Positions 17,804 through 26,406 are shown, counted from the first letter of the stretch. The stretch: DNA of 64,000 nt from Limibacter armeniacum (GCF_036880985.1 NZ_JBAJNO010000009.1:1674001-1738000); one strand, 5' to 3'. Translations and numbers: made by a program. Notes: generated from the sequence alone by a model not told the origin.

Positions 17804-18246
17804 AGGTCTAGTAAAAACAATTCGAGTGCTAGGGCGACGGCTTCTGCTTCCAGGACGGAAAGGGAGGAGGGTATTTTGGCAGGACCAATCGTTCGCTCAA
17901 TGGTACGGATCACCTCTTCTTTGGTACCTCTTACTTGTACCGGAAAGTACAGGGAGGTAGTATAAAAAGGTGTTCCGGCAATTTTTTCAGGATATAAGTT
18001 GAAATAGGTATCGTGGCGGCTTAGCTCAAAAAAGGATAAGGGCTTGTTAGCTGTGCTGGGGAGTAGTTTGGTTAGCTGCTCATTGAAAATGGATTCATGC
18101 TCTTTGGGAATTACGCCTTGCTGGTAGTACTTCTTCTCATATTCCTTTTCCTCTTCCCGATCCAAACCCAACGGCTCATAGAGCAATTTTTTCCGGTGAT
18201 CCAATAAGTGATTCCTTGCCCGATAGTAGCTGGCATCTTTTGTCAT
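17800..18246 (-). CDS. Hypothetical protein with Ala/Leu/Glu C-terminal tail
   Basis: A 148-residue protein that I do not recognise. The N-terminal half is highly charged (YRARNHLLDHRKKLLYEPLG, then an EEEKEYEKKYYQQG run). The middle contains FFELSRHDTYFNLYPEKI and a possible beta-strand segment TTSLYFPVQVRG. The C-terminus EAEAVALALELFLLDL mirrors the tail of the downstream helicase, and the underlying DNA is also partly similar. It overlaps its neighbours on both sides by ATGA junctions, so it is translationally coupled to the helicase and probably works with it. Confidence 0.65.
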   Translation of the reverse strand: MTKDASYYRARNHLLDHRKKLLYEPLGLDREEEKEYEKKYYQQGVIPKEHESIFNEQLTKLLPSTANKPLSFFELSRHDTYFNLYPEKIAGTPFYTTSLYFPVQVRGTKEEVIRTIERTIGPAKIPSSLSVLEAEAVALALELFLLDL

Positions 18247-18431
18247 AGCTGTGCTTCCAAGTGGGGAATACAGGCAGTGGCTGAGATATGCTCCTGCACC
18301 ATCATCTCAATGATTTTCTGTTCGATATTTTGATAGCCCTTGGTGGTTTGGAGGAGATTGTGGACTTTCGGCGCTTTGGTTGGGGAGGTTTGGGAGAGGG
18401 CTGTGTGGATGTGGTTTCTTAGGGGTTTCAT
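18243..18431 (-). CDS. Small hypothetical protein
   Basis: A 62-residue protein without recognisable domains (MKPLRNHIHTALSQ... IEQKIIEMMVQEHISATACI). Its stop overlaps the next start by ATGA, which supports that it is translated. It is the first gene of the helicase group and lies directly downstream of the oxidase cassette. Before that cassette was inserted it would have followed the N6-methyltransferase gene. Confidence 0.55.
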   Translation of the reverse strand: MKPLRNHIHTALSQTSPTKAPKVHNLLQTTKGYQNIEQKIIEMMVQEHISATACIPHLEAQL

Positions 18432-18491
18432 AGCGAGTTGTTCATTTTGTTGTTTCGTAACGTTTAGTATAACAAGGCGTTTTAATGCTTT

Positions 18492-19502
18492 TTATACATT
18501 GTTGGCATTAGTTTTAACCTCATATTTTTCATACAATTCCCTCAATTTCGTAACATCATGATCGAATTGGTTTTGCATCCATGAATTGTAGTGTTCATGA
18601 ATCTTTGCCATGGAGTGAGTTTTCGATTGCTCAATCAAATGGGCAGCCATCATGCCACTCATAATAGCTTTCAGCACGCCGTGAGAAGCTCCTGGATCTA
18701 AAACAAATGCCGCGTCGCCTACTAAGAAGCAATTAGCAAAGCTGCATGGCTCGGCAATTCTCCAAGTTACATCCACCGCTTTTCTTCCTCCCGTTGACTT
18801 ACCATCTTTGAGTTTTGTTGGAATCCAATCATTATCCACTTTTCGGTGCACATCCAAATCTAACCTTACCCAAGCCGTAAGATCATCCTTAACCCGCGCA
18901 ATCCATGTCCAACCATTTTCATCCCATTCGATTCTTGGATTTTCGGGTTGAAACGAAGCTTCTTTTACATAACCGTAGTATGCAATCTTTTGAGCACCTT
19001 TCCAGCTAAATCTCACCCCCAACTCGTTAGCCAGCCAAGCTCTTTTCCCTGTGGCATCAATTATAAAATCAACATTTATGACGGTATTGTTTACTTCAAT
19101 AGATTCTACAAATCCCTGATTCGTACTTAACTTGGATATGGTACATTTTGGAATGAATTGAGCGCCCAGGCCAATTGCTTCATTCAGAAGTTGATGGTCG
19201 AAATCTGCTCTAAAAAGCTGAAAACCTTTCCAGGCTTCATCTTCATTATATGCGATGAACTTTGATTGGCTTTCTTTTAATGATTCGATTCCCTCATGTC
19301 TCATAAAGTAGCCGTTTTCAAGAATACGAGAAACACCTAGTTCTTTTAACAAAGGTTCTATGCCAGGATGCAGGGTTTCACCAGGAGCATTTCTTGGGAA
19401 GTGAGAGCGGTCTATGATTGTAACCTCATGACCAGCTTTCAGCAGCGATATGGCGCAAGAAGAGCCGGAAGGACCGGCTCCTAGAATAATGATTTTACTC
19501 AA
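18492..19502 (-). CDS. LodB-like FAD-dependent oxidoreductase
   Basis: Flavoprotein of 336 residues with the dinucleotide-binding start IIILGAGPSGSSCAISLLKAGHEVTIIDRS (GxGxxG at 8-13) and a second FAD motif GDAAFVLDPGASHG. This gives the geranylgeranyl-reductase/halogenase-like fold seen in LodB. LodB proteins are needed to build the cysteine tryptophylquinone cofactor of the partner oxidase. Here the gene overlaps the LodA-like gene by ATGA, matching the lodA-lodB order, which is the main reason for this call over a generic halogenase-like enzyme. No halogenase-specific WxWxIP motif was seen. It is the last gene of a four-gene cassette. Confidence 0.78.
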   Translation of the reverse strand: MSKIIILGAGPSGSSCAISLLKAGHEVTIIDRSHFPRNAPGETLHPGIEPLLKELGVSRILENGYFMRHEGIESLKESQSKFIAYNEDEAWKGFQLFRADFDHQLLNEAIGLGAQFIPKCTISKLSTNQGFVESIEVNNTVINVDFIIDATGKRAWLANELGVRFSWKGAQKIAYYGYVKEASFQPENPRIEWDENGWTWIARVKDDLTAWVRLDLDVHRKVDNDWIPTKLKDGKSTGGRKAVDVTWRIAEPCSFANCFLVGDAAFVLDPGASHGVLKAIMSGMMAAHLIEQSKTHSMAKIHEHYNSWMQNQFDHDVTKLRELYEKYEVKTNANNV

Positions 19503-21727
19503 GTTACTTGAATTTGATTGTTTGAGTCAACGACAATAGTGACACTATCTTTAATCTTTAATGTAATCCAGTCCATCCCCTCTGAGTCAACAGAGGAATC
19601 GAGTAAAAAACGAAAGATGTAGTCATTGTTTTTGATATTGAAACTTATTAGCCCTTCACTATTTTGAACTCTAGATTTTACCTGAATGAAGCGATTAACA
19701 CGATTTAAATATTCTTCCGTATCAATCTTTGCCAATTTGTGATAGTCAAATTTATTTTCAAAAGCATTGATCGTGTAGTCTACATATTCAAATTTTTTAA
19801 ATCTTATTAATTCTTCTCCCTCAACTACTGTAATAACAGGTCCATGCTCACCATCCCAGCCCAAGTCGCCATTAGAACCGATTTCTTCATCAGTCAAAGG
19901 GATGATTGTGTTTCCTATTCGTCCATTCCAGAAGAACGATCGTGCAATATCTGGAGCAACAGCTGGCCAAAATGAGCTTAAAGCAGCACAAAGTTTTGCA
20001 TCTTCAGGGAACGGACTTCCCAAGCCATAAGCTGCAAGATGAGGAATGTTCACTTGACCATTTGAAACCATGTCAAAGCTTGTATCCCATCCAGGTGCAA
20101 AAACGCCGGAAGCGGCATCAGTTAAATAAGAAATCCTATGCTCAATTTTAGTTTCATGACCTGATTGTGTTCGACCATTTGATGTGTTTGCGCAAATAAG
20201 TGATGTGCATGTATCGAACGCCTCAATACCCTCGAAAAGAAGTTCTTGATGCGATTGAATATTAGGAAGAAGTCTTAAGTCACAGAGAGCTTGAGCTGCT
20301 CTCGACCAAACTCTTCTGTGCCTTAAAGAGTCAAAAAGCTCTACTTGATCACAGTACGGAAAATAATCAGGTGGAGCAACTATTGAATATGCATTGATTG
20401 TTCTCCAATTGGCAAAGTCGAATGACCCATCATCAAATTTGACACCAACAAAACCATCACCTGAAAAATCTACGTAGTGGATTGATTCGTAATCTTTTCT
20501 AGCAAGCTCAGCTTCAATGTTAGCAAGGTTGTTTAAATCCGTTTCACTTCCATTATTGATTTCTGTTCTGATGTGAGCGTATTCAGGTACTGAACGCTGA
20601 TCACCTGTACTCACCTGAGAAATTGGGTTTACTCGACCGCTTTCTCTCATCTCTAAGCTTGAACTGAATAGTGCCAAAGAGTTATTGTTTCTTATCAGAG
20701 GTCTTGGCCTTCCTTCTGAGTTCACCGGTATTTTAAAACGCTTCTTTAACGTGAAATTGATTCCATTTTTTTCAGCTTTTTCAACCAATGCCGGATGCAC
20801 AACTGGTTGAACCAGGTTATTCGTTTTGTCGAATACGGCAATGTTCTCTTCAAATTTGTAAGGATAAGAATCCCGATCTGCAGGATTACTTCCTGTATCA
20901 GAAGAAAATGCACTTGAAATGTAGTTGTGAATTCTGGCAATTTTTTCGTTGCTATGCACAGAATCTAGATTGAAATTTAAGTTTATACCTTCAAGACATT
21001 CATCTCCATTAAATAGTTTATGAATTGGAACCCAAAAACTTAGATTTTCATCGCTAGGAGTATTAGTAAAGTCAATGGGTAAGGTTAGATTAAATCGTTT
21101 TCCAAGGATATCTGATGAACCATTTTGTCTTAATCCAATATACAAATTGTACTTTGCCGGCAGCACGCGTATCTCATTCGGATTTTTAGTAAGCGGTTCA
21201 AATCCTCGCTTTTCAGCATTGTATAAAGAGCTAGCATTACCAAGTCTTGCTACACCGGTCCGAGAATAAACCATATCTGCATGCATTTCATGAGGAGTAT
21301 CAACTGCAGTCCGATATTGATTAGAAAATACAACAATGGCTAGGTCTCCGCTGGCATGAGCACTTAAAAAATCATCGAGTGATTTTTGAGAAGAAGCATA
21401 GATGTAATTTTCAATGATTTCCAGTTGTTCATAGCTTGGGAACTTAGGGATTTTGTTCTGCGCATTTTTGTCAACCCAGACTACATTCGGAGATGCAAAT
21501 GCATGATATAGTAGACTTAATTCTGGCTTTCCAGGTTCAATAGCCTTCGTACCGATCAAAGAAAAATCTTTAAATCCAGGAAAGTCTCTATCGATATTCA
21601 GTTCTTTATGTAATTCATGTTCTAAGTCGTCGACTGTAATATCTAAGCCAAACTCATTAAATAACGTCTCCCAACCATGTGGACCAAGTTCATCAAGAAT
21701 GTCTTTTACTTTATCTATAAGTGCCAT
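19499..21727 (-). CDS. LodA/GoxA-like quinoprotein amino-acid oxidase (CTQ-dependent)
   Basis: Probable amino-acid or amine oxidase that releases H2O2, using a cysteine tryptophylquinone made from its own side chains. At 742 residues it is close to LodA length. The cofactor region is recognisable: EDAKLC (Asp576, Cys580) then FWPAVAPDIARSF, and LTDEEIGSNGDLGWDGEHGP with Trp624 as the likely partner of Cys580. The Asp four residues before the Cys corresponds to the Asp needed for cofactor formation in LodA. Substrate cannot be told; known members use lysine or glycine. The flavoprotein gene follows directly. No signal peptide is visible. Base composition is visibly more AT-rich than the surrounding block. 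Confidence 0.8.
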   Translation of the reverse strand: MALIDKVKDILDELGPHGWETLFNEFGLDITVDDLEHELHKELNIDRDFPGFKDFSLIGTKAIEPGKPELSLLYHAFASPNVVWVDKNAQNKIPKFPSYEQLEIIENYIYASSQKSLDDFLSAHASGDLAIVVFSNQYRTAVDTPHEMHADMVYSRTGVARLGNASSLYNAEKRGFEPLTKNPNEIRVLPAKYNLYIGLRQNGSSDILGKRFNLTLPIDFTNTPSDENLSFWVPIHKLFNGDECLEGINLNFNLDSVHSNEKIARIHNYISSAFSSDTGSNPADRDSYPYKFEENIAVFDKTNNLVQPVVHPALVEKAEKNGINFTLKKRFKIPVNSEGRPRPLIRNNNSLALFSSSLEMRESGRVNPISQVSTGDQRSVPEYAHIRTEINNGSETDLNNLANIEAELARKDYESIHYVDFSGDGFVGVKFDDGSFDFANWRTINAYSIVAPPDYFPYCDQVELFDSLRHRRVWSRAAQALCDLRLLPNIQSHQELLFEGIEAFDTCTSLICANTSNGRTQSGHETKIEHRISYLTDAASGVFAPGWDTSFDMVSNGQVNIPHLAAYGLGSPFPEDAKLCAALSSFWPAVAPDIARSFFWNGRIGNTIIPLTDEEIGSNGDLGWDGEHGPVITVVEGEELIRFKKFEYVDYTINAFENKFDYHKLAKIDTEEYLNRVNRFIQVKSRVQNSEGLISFNIKNNDYIFRFLLDSSVDSEGMDWITLKIKDSVTIVVDSNNQIQVT

Positions 21728-21733
21728 AACCCA

Positions 21734-22420
21734 TTACATTTTTAGCTTTTCACCCCATCCTTCTAGCTCTATGATGATTTCTGTTCCGAAGACATCAGTT
21801 AAATCGAACTGGAGATTTTGTATAACAATTGCTTTACATGGATCTCCGTTGTTGTCATGAGTAATAACAAGAGGTATAATTGGTGGAAAAGATTCTTTTT
21901 GAGTTCCATCCCATAATAATTCAAAATCATGCTCTTTACATCCGCCACCAAAGCGAACTTGTACTTCAAGCATCTTCTCCCAGACAAAAGCATTAACTAT
22001 TGAAAAATGATTGCTTGCTTTTTTAGCTTCCAGTAATTCACTTGCTGTCACTTTTCTTAAAGTTGAAGGAGTGCTGCTTTCATCAAGGTTGTTTTTAGTT
22101 TCGGCATCTATCATAGTAACCACCGAATTTTCAGAGGCATAAATTTTAATCCCTCTTAAATCAACTGGAAAATCTTCCCAAACAAATTCAGCATCAATTT
22201 TAGAAATTGCTTGCGTTGATATGCCTGTCGGCGGATCAGCAACAAAGTCAAATTCATAGATACCATCAATAGGTGGAACGACATAAACAAAAGGGACTAA
22301 TATTCCATTTGTCCAACCATCAGTTGGAACGGTTCCCTTTGCCTTAATAAGCAAACGAAGAGGATTTGTTTTCTCGATTTCCAGACTTACATCTGAAATA
22401 TTTAAAATTTTACTAGGCAT
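21734..22420 (-). CDS. Hypothetical protein of the oxidase cassette
   Basis: A 228-residue protein, probably beta-rich, without a signal peptide. It has an N-terminal immunoglobulin-like stretch (LNISDVSLEIEKTNPLRLLI ... GWTNGILVPFVYVVPP) and a C-terminal motif FGGGCKEHDFELLWDG ... THDNNGDPCKAIVIQNLQFDLT. The two Cys and several His of this C-terminal part might bind metal. It lies 6 bp before the LodA-like gene and 15 bp after the peroxidase gene, so it is part of the same operon. I do not know a function; a partner or scaffold of the oxidase is one option. Confidence 0.6.
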   Translation of the reverse strand: MPSKILNISDVSLEIEKTNPLRLLIKAKGTVPTDGWTNGILVPFVYVVPPIDGIYEFDFVADPPTGISTQAISKIDAEFVWEDFPVDLRGIKIYASENSVVTMIDAETKNNLDESSTPSTLRKVTASELLEAKKASNHFSIVNAFVWEKMLEVQVRFGGGCKEHDFELLWDGTQKESFPPIIPLVITHDNNGDPCKAIVIQNLQFDLTDVFGTEIIIELEGWGEKLKM

Positions 22421-22435
22421 ACCTTCTTTTTTTAT

Positions 22436-23740
22436 TCACGAAACATATTTTATGATATCCTTTATTGACAGTTTTTCCTCGTCCGTTGGGATATTAAATG
22501 GCGATTCTGAATTGTCGTTCATTATTGAGTTTGGGTCTGCTTGTAGTAGCCCAATAATTGTTTCTCCTACGATTGTGCCTCCAACATCACCTAGATGTTT
22601 ACCTGAATGTTGTTTTTCAGCTTCTTTTAGGATGTAATACCAAAGAGGTGTATTATTCGCGATTGCACTCGGTGCTTCATTCTCTAAAATATCTTCCTGT
22701 GAAAGTCTTGTGACCTCAATGCCAAGATCAATTAAAGCAGTTGCTACTTGCTGTCCATTTGGGAGTTCAAATCTCTGACCAGATATAAGATTTCTATGGG
22801 CTAAAATGTTGTTTTCTCTGGGCGCAACTTCCAGATTAAAGAGCACCGGAGGTAACTTTGTGTCTATTTTACCGGCAAAGTTATCAGCATCAACTAATGG
22901 TCTTAAAATTGTTGGGTCAAAAAACCTCATCAAGGTATTGCCATTTCCTTGAAGTGTCCAAATATCGGTAATCTGATGACCACCATCAACTGGTCGTCCT
23001 CCAGGGAAATCGAAGAACAAACGAGGGTTGCTGAAACTATTGTTGAAAGTATCGTTAAAACTGTACCGATCTCGAACCATACTATGTCCAAAACGGTAGC
23101 ACGCTCCAGCAAATTCTAGGGGCATAAAAACCTCTGAAAGGTCTGATGCTATGAATAATTTCCTTCCATTAGAGATTATGGATTCAACACGTTCTTTGCC
23201 AATGATTAAAGGAAGAAACTCGTTTAACACTACAAATTGATAATCCTTAAGAACTGTTTTTTTCGCATCTTGGAAACTAAGATCTTCTTTGTTAATGAGT
23301 TTGTTATGAAACCGTTGGAAGAGTAGTTGTAAGGAAGCGACGATAATATTCTCATCATTCCTTGGGTCAGGAATCATGGCTTTGAAATTTTCATCTCGCT
23401 GAAGATCTCCTTCAGGGTTTCTTTCGTTACCCACAATAAATGTTTCCTTACCCTCATCACCTTCATAAAGATTTGAATGTTCCTGCGAGCCGGGACCATT
23501 TCCATATAAACTATCTAAATCAAATATTGGTGTCCTTGCATTGATACCCTCTCCTTTGTCAAAAGTGATATCATGATCAACAAATTGACCGAAATATGTC
23601 CAACCAGATGGTGTTTCTACATTGGGCTCATCCGCCGGTCCCATAATACTGGCCATTGCCAAAAAAACTTCATTTGGATGTTCTTGTGCTTTTAGGTTAA
23701 TGAGTTTCTTAAAGTCATTAGGTACTTGTCCGTGTTTCAT
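22436..23740 (-). CDS. Animal-type haem peroxidase family protein
   Basis: Haem peroxidase of the peroxidase-cyclooxygenase superfamily, 434 residues. The distal site FGQFVDHDITFD carries Gln52 and His56, PDPRNDENIIVASLQLLFQRFHN gives the catalytic Arg127, and YRFGHSMVRDRY gives the proximal haem ligand His219. These match the Gln/His, Arg and His positions of mammalian peroxidases. There is no signal peptide. It is the first gene of the four-gene cassette, after a 177-bp AT-rich intergenic region that probably holds the promoter. The H2O2 made by the downstream oxidase would be its natural co-substrate. Confidence 0.85.
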   Translation of the reverse strand: MKHGQVPNDFKKLINLKAQEHPNEVFLAMASIMGPADEPNVETPSGWTYFGQFVDHDITFDKGEGINARTPIFDLDSLYGNGPGSQEHSNLYEGDEGKETFIVGNERNPEGDLQRDENFKAMIPDPRNDENIIVASLQLLFQRFHNKLINKEDLSFQDAKKTVLKDYQFVVLNEFLPLIIGKERVESIISNGRKLFIASDLSEVFMPLEFAGACYRFGHSMVRDRYSFNDTFNNSFSNPRLFFDFPGGRPVDGGHQITDIWTLQGNGNTLMRFFDPTILRPLVDADNFAGKIDTKLPPVLFNLEVAPRENNILAHRNLISGQRFELPNGQQVATALIDLGIEVTRLSQEDILENEAPSAIANNTPLWYYILKEAEKQHSGKHLGDVGGTIVGETIIGLLQADPNSIMNDNSESPFNIPTDEEKLSIKDIIKYVS

Positions 23741-23917
23741 TTTTCTTATGTTTTAGTTTTATTATTAATGCCAAGAATCTGATAAACGTCAAATGGTGTT
23801 TATTCCAAAAAAAAGGAAATAAAACGCAATTGCTTTATCCCCATTTTATGTGAAAATCTAATTTTTTCATTCCACACCTTTAATATATAACAAAATACAC
23901 AACGATTTAATTTTAAT

Positions 23918-24673
23918 TTATTTTTTTCTCAAAATAATCACATCCGTCGGCACATCCGTACTCCCAAACACCTTCGGCATCCGATAAGCATCCACCAATT
24001 CTGCTATTTCTCCAATCACTTCTTTACTCTTATCATAGATCCCTCCATTCCGCAGAAACCCTGACGCCGTAATAAATACCAATAGCCCTCCCTCTTTCAA
24101 TAGCTTCAGACTCTTGTAGATAAAGAAGGTCTCCAATTGTGGAAAAGTCCCTTTTACATTCACTTTCTGTCCATTCAAAGTTTCTGTTTTGAAGTAGAAG
24201 CTATAACGGTTCTGTCGCTTTCCATACGGTGGGTTACCTATTACCAAATCGTAAGGAGCATCCGGTAACCAGGTGGCTGACTCTTTCAGTGTTGTCGTAA
24301 AACGAGGTGGCTGTAGAAAGGCTGTTTCAAAGTATTGATTGTGCCATTTTGCTTCCGGGTACAGCACCTTGGCTGCATGGTATAAGTGTGGGTTAATCTC
24401 AAAAGCGGTAACATTAGAATGCAGGTGTTCGGGGATTACCTCCAGGAAGCGACCGATTCCTGCAGCTGGTTCCAGAATTGTTCCTTGCTCGTTGTAGCCA
24501 TAATGTATTGCCAGGCGGTACATCAAGTCACATAGATAGGTTGGGGTGAAGTATTCGTAGAGCAATCCTTGTCCGCTGCCTCGTTTGGGGTCGTAGTTGC
24601 GTAGCCAGTCTTTTTCTGCTGTGGTGAGTGTCCCTCCCTTTATCAGTTTGTCTGAGATCGCTTCCAGTGTCAT
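23918..24673 (-). CDS. N6-adenine DNA methyltransferase
   Basis: A 251-residue N6-adenine methyltransferase. The AdoMet motif is TILEPAAGIGRFLEVIP and the catalytic motif is NPPYGKRQNRY, preceded by a YEYFTPTYLCDLM segment typical of Eco57I/N-6 methylase-type enzymes. It starts inside the end of a 48-codon gene (ATGA overlap). In related elements such an enzyme is next to the large SF2 helicase; here the oxidase cassette separates them. It could protect the element's DNA from host restriction. No cognate nuclease is present. Confidence 0.88.
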   Translation of the reverse strand: MTLEAISDKLIKGGTLTTAEKDWLRNYDPKRGSGQGLLYEYFTPTYLCDLMYRLAIHYGYNEQGTILEPAAGIGRFLEVIPEHLHSNVTAFEINPHLYHAAKVLYPEAKWHNQYFETAFLQPPRFTTTLKESATWLPDAPYDLVIGNPPYGKRQNRYSFYFKTETLNGQKVNVKGTFPQLETFFIYKSLKLLKEGGLLVFITASGFLRNGGIYDKSKEVIGEIAELVDAYRMPKVFGSTDVPTDVIILRKK

Positions 24674-24816
24674 AGCTCGAAGGTTCTTACTTTTCCCTTT
24701 AGCTTGGAGGGTACCTGTTTGGTGTCTACTCCTTTCAGTGTGCTTTCTTTTTTCTTTTTGGTTCCTGAGCTAAGCAGCAATAAACCTAAGCCTGCAATGG
24801 CAATTATTTCCATCAT
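24670..24816 (-). CDS. Small single-span membrane protein
   Basis: A 48-codon gene (ATG 24816, or 24813 for the second Met). The N-terminus MMEIIAIAGLGLLLLSSG is a hydrophobic helix followed directly by a basic stretch (TKKKKES). The stop overlaps the methyltransferase ATG (ATGA), the same coupling seen across this block, which argues that it is real. The helix resembles the hydrophobic N-terminus of the m5C-methyltransferase-like protein at 11536-12246. Function unknown. Confidence 0.6.
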   Translation of the reverse strand: MMEIIAIAGLGLLLLSSGTKKKKESTLKGVDTKQVPSKLKGKVRTFEL

Positions 24817-24836
24817 ATTACTAGTGGTATAGTTTT

Positions 24837-24863
24837 AAAAAAGCCCAACACGACGGCTGGGCT
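24837..24863 (-). terminator. Rho-independent terminator after the muramidase gene
   Basis: On the minus strand the stem AGCCCA...TGGGCT is followed by TTTTTT AAAAC. It lies 34 bp after the muramidase stop and before the 48-codon gene. It separates the structural/lysis genes from the methyltransferase-helicase genes. Confidence 0.75.
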
Positions 24864-24896
24864 GTTTTGAGTATTCTGAAGCAATTAAATTTCTTA

Positions 24897-25565
24897 CTAT
24901 CTGTATTTGAACCAATAGAAGGCTGCCCCTGCTGTCAGGATTAGCAAGCCACTGATCGACTCGTAAGCATAGCTTTGGGCTCTTGCCAGCCATCCTTTCA
25001 GGAAGACGGACTGTGAGGGGTTGGCTGCTACTATGCGTTGATAAAAGGCTTTGCGCTCTTCCACCAGCTGATTGAATAGCATATAACCATTCACTGCATT
25101 GATGGCTGCAAGAGTATTGTTGCCCATTACGCCATCTACTTTCAGCATCTGCCCGAAGTGTTTATTCAGGGTGTCCTGTACCACTCGTATGGCTGAGCTG
25201 CTGGAGTTGACATAGAAGTCAAACAGCAAACCTGCCAACTGTTTGTCTCTTACCTTGTCGAATAGTGGTTTTTCCCAGTAATGCGTCTTGAAGAAGCTTA
25301 GCACCAGCTTATCCAACGTGGCATCTACAATGCGGTAATTGTGTGGAAGGCTACCTCCATTGTTGCGCTTTTCCTGGTCTACAATCTTCCAGCCTTCCCA
25401 GTTGGGCCAGTACTTTCGGGCAATGCCCCGGTAGGTTTCCCCACCACGGTCCTGAGCAACATTGGCGTAATAGCCTTCGTGGCTCATCGTCTTGTTGAAA
25501 ATGTATTCGAAGGTTGTCATATTGGTATAGAGGTGTCCGTTTCTTGATCGTTCAAATCGTTTCAT
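24897..25565 (-). CDS. GH108-type N-acetylmuramidase with C-terminal membrane segment
   Basis: Peptidoglycan hydrolase. From ATG 25565 the protein has about 222 residues. The segment MSHEGYYANVAQDRGGETYRGIARKYWPNW carries the GH108 signature with the catalytic Glu in HEG and the D-GG-T--GI pattern, followed by a helical domain and a peptidoglycan-binding-like part (GVMGNNTLAAINAVNGY). A C-terminal hydrophobic segment (SGLLILTAGAAFYWFKYR) should anchor it in a membrane, which is unusual for a free endolysin and fits a virion- or envelope-attached enzyme. GTG 25598 is an alternative start that adds 11 residues. A terminator follows. Confidence 0.85.
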   Translation of the reverse strand: MKRFERSRNGHLYTNMTTFEYIFNKTMSHEGYYANVAQDRGGETYRGIARKYWPNWEGWKIVDQEKRNNGGSLPHNYRIVDATLDKLVLSFFKTHYWEKPLFDKVRDKQLAGLLFDFYVNSSSSAIRVVQDTLNKHFGQMLKVDGVMGNNTLAAINAVNGYMLFNQLVEERKAFYQRIVAANPSQSVFLKGWLARAQSYAYESISGLLILTAGAAFYWFKYR

Positions 25566-25660
25566 AGGTGAGCGTTGTTTTATGGGAGCCAGTTCCACCA
25601 GCTGGAAGCATCCGTTTTCTGATTGGTGGCGGCCATACCGAGGATGGATTGGAAAAGGGC

Positions 25661-25975
25661 TTAATCAATCTGAGCTGGAAAACCCATATGCACTCTTGCC
25701 CTGTCGGTGCCCGGTCCCCATTTGCCATCGGCGCCTCCTGTACTGTTGATCGCCTGTCTTACGGAGCTGTCTCCGATTTTGAGCATGGCTTCCTGCAGTT
25801 GCTTGACATAGCTGTTTTGGGATCCGTAGCGTAATGGGAAAGGTGATGAGGCGGGTTTGGGCACAATCGTTAAAGGGTCTGAGGGCTGTACAGGTGTGGC
25901 AATTTCCAGCCGTTTGCTGCTGTTGCTTATCAGGTATGCCGCTACCAGTGCCCCTCCAATTAGAAGTCCGGTCAT
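25661..25975 (-). CDS. Membrane-anchored peptidoglycan-binding protein
   Basis: A 104-residue protein with an N-terminal membrane helix (GLLIGGALVAAYLIS, about 3-17), a Pro-rich spacer and a small domain (LRYGSQNSYVKQLQEAMLKI ... DGKWGPGTDRARV) that fits the PG_binding_1 pattern of a three-helix peptidoglycan-binding module. It starts at an ATGA overlap with the gene before it and is followed by the muramidase gene. Together they probably act on the cell wall during entry or release. Confidence 0.72.
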   Translation of the reverse strand: MTGLLIGGALVAAYLISNSSKRLEIATPVQPSDPLTIVPKPASSPFPLRYGSQNSYVKQLQEAMLKIGDSSVRQAINSTGGADGKWGPGTDRARVHMGFPAQID

Positions 25976-26406
25976 AGTGTCGTTCGTTGGTTGAGTATTT
26001 GGTTGAATTTGACCATCTGTGAAGCACTCAGGTCTCCCTGCAGGTCACTGATCAGATGTTCTTGGTAGAGTTTGTTATAATAGCTGGCCACTTCGGAAAA
26101 AGGAATTTGGTACAGGCGCATCTGTTTGGCCGCTTCATAGAGGGCTTCCTCATCGGTTCCCCATCCGCTGATGGCTGCATACATTCGCATGGCCAGCTCG
26201 ACTGCCATTCCTTCCCGGGTGCCGCTTCCTACCTGCTTGCTGACTTCATTGATCTTGGCATCGGTATTGGCCCTGCTGGACCAATACCATGCGATGCCAA
26301 GCACCACCAATGCGCCTGCTCCGAGCAGTACTCTCTTGTCGAGCAGTACGTCTTTGGCCGCATTGGCAGCTATCCCCTGAGGGGTAAGATTGATGAGACT
26401 ACTCAT
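25972..26406 (-). CDS. Membrane protein with annexin-repeat-like domain
   Basis: A 144-residue protein with a membrane helix near the N-terminus (VLLGAGALVVLGIAWYWSS, about 27-45) and a C-terminal domain. In that domain, MRMYAAISGWGTDEEALYEA followed by SYYNKLYQEHLISDLQGDLS closely follows an annexin repeat (G-GTDE, then Y---Y---L--DL--DLS). Annexin repeats bind Ca2+ and membranes in eukaryotes; bacterial uses are little known. One repeat is present here. It overlaps genes on both sides by ATGA junctions. Function is unknown; a structural role at a membrane is an inference. Confidence 0.6.
   Translation of the reverse strand: MSSLINLTPQGIAANAAKDVLLDKRVLLGAGALVVLGIAWYWSSRANTDAKINEVSKQVGSGTREGMAVELAMRMYAAISGWGTDEEALYEAAKQMRLYQIPFSEVASYYNKLYQEHLISDLQGDLSASQMVKFNQILNQRTTL

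Noticed and set aside
18492-19502. Flavin-dependent tryptophan halogenase
   Set aside because: The general fold is shared, but no WxWxIP motif was seen and the gene is coupled to a LodA-like gene.
25575-25640. Tiny minus-strand frame of 18 codons (MAATNQKTDASSWWNWLP) before the muramidase gene
   Set aside because: Too short to support without a recognisable homologue; it may only be leader sequence.
25665-26027. 120-codon minus-strand frame overlapping the peptidoglycan-binding gene
   Set aside because: It is in another frame of the same strand; its translation is low-complexity Arg/Thr-rich and the overlapping protein has a clear membrane helix and domain.
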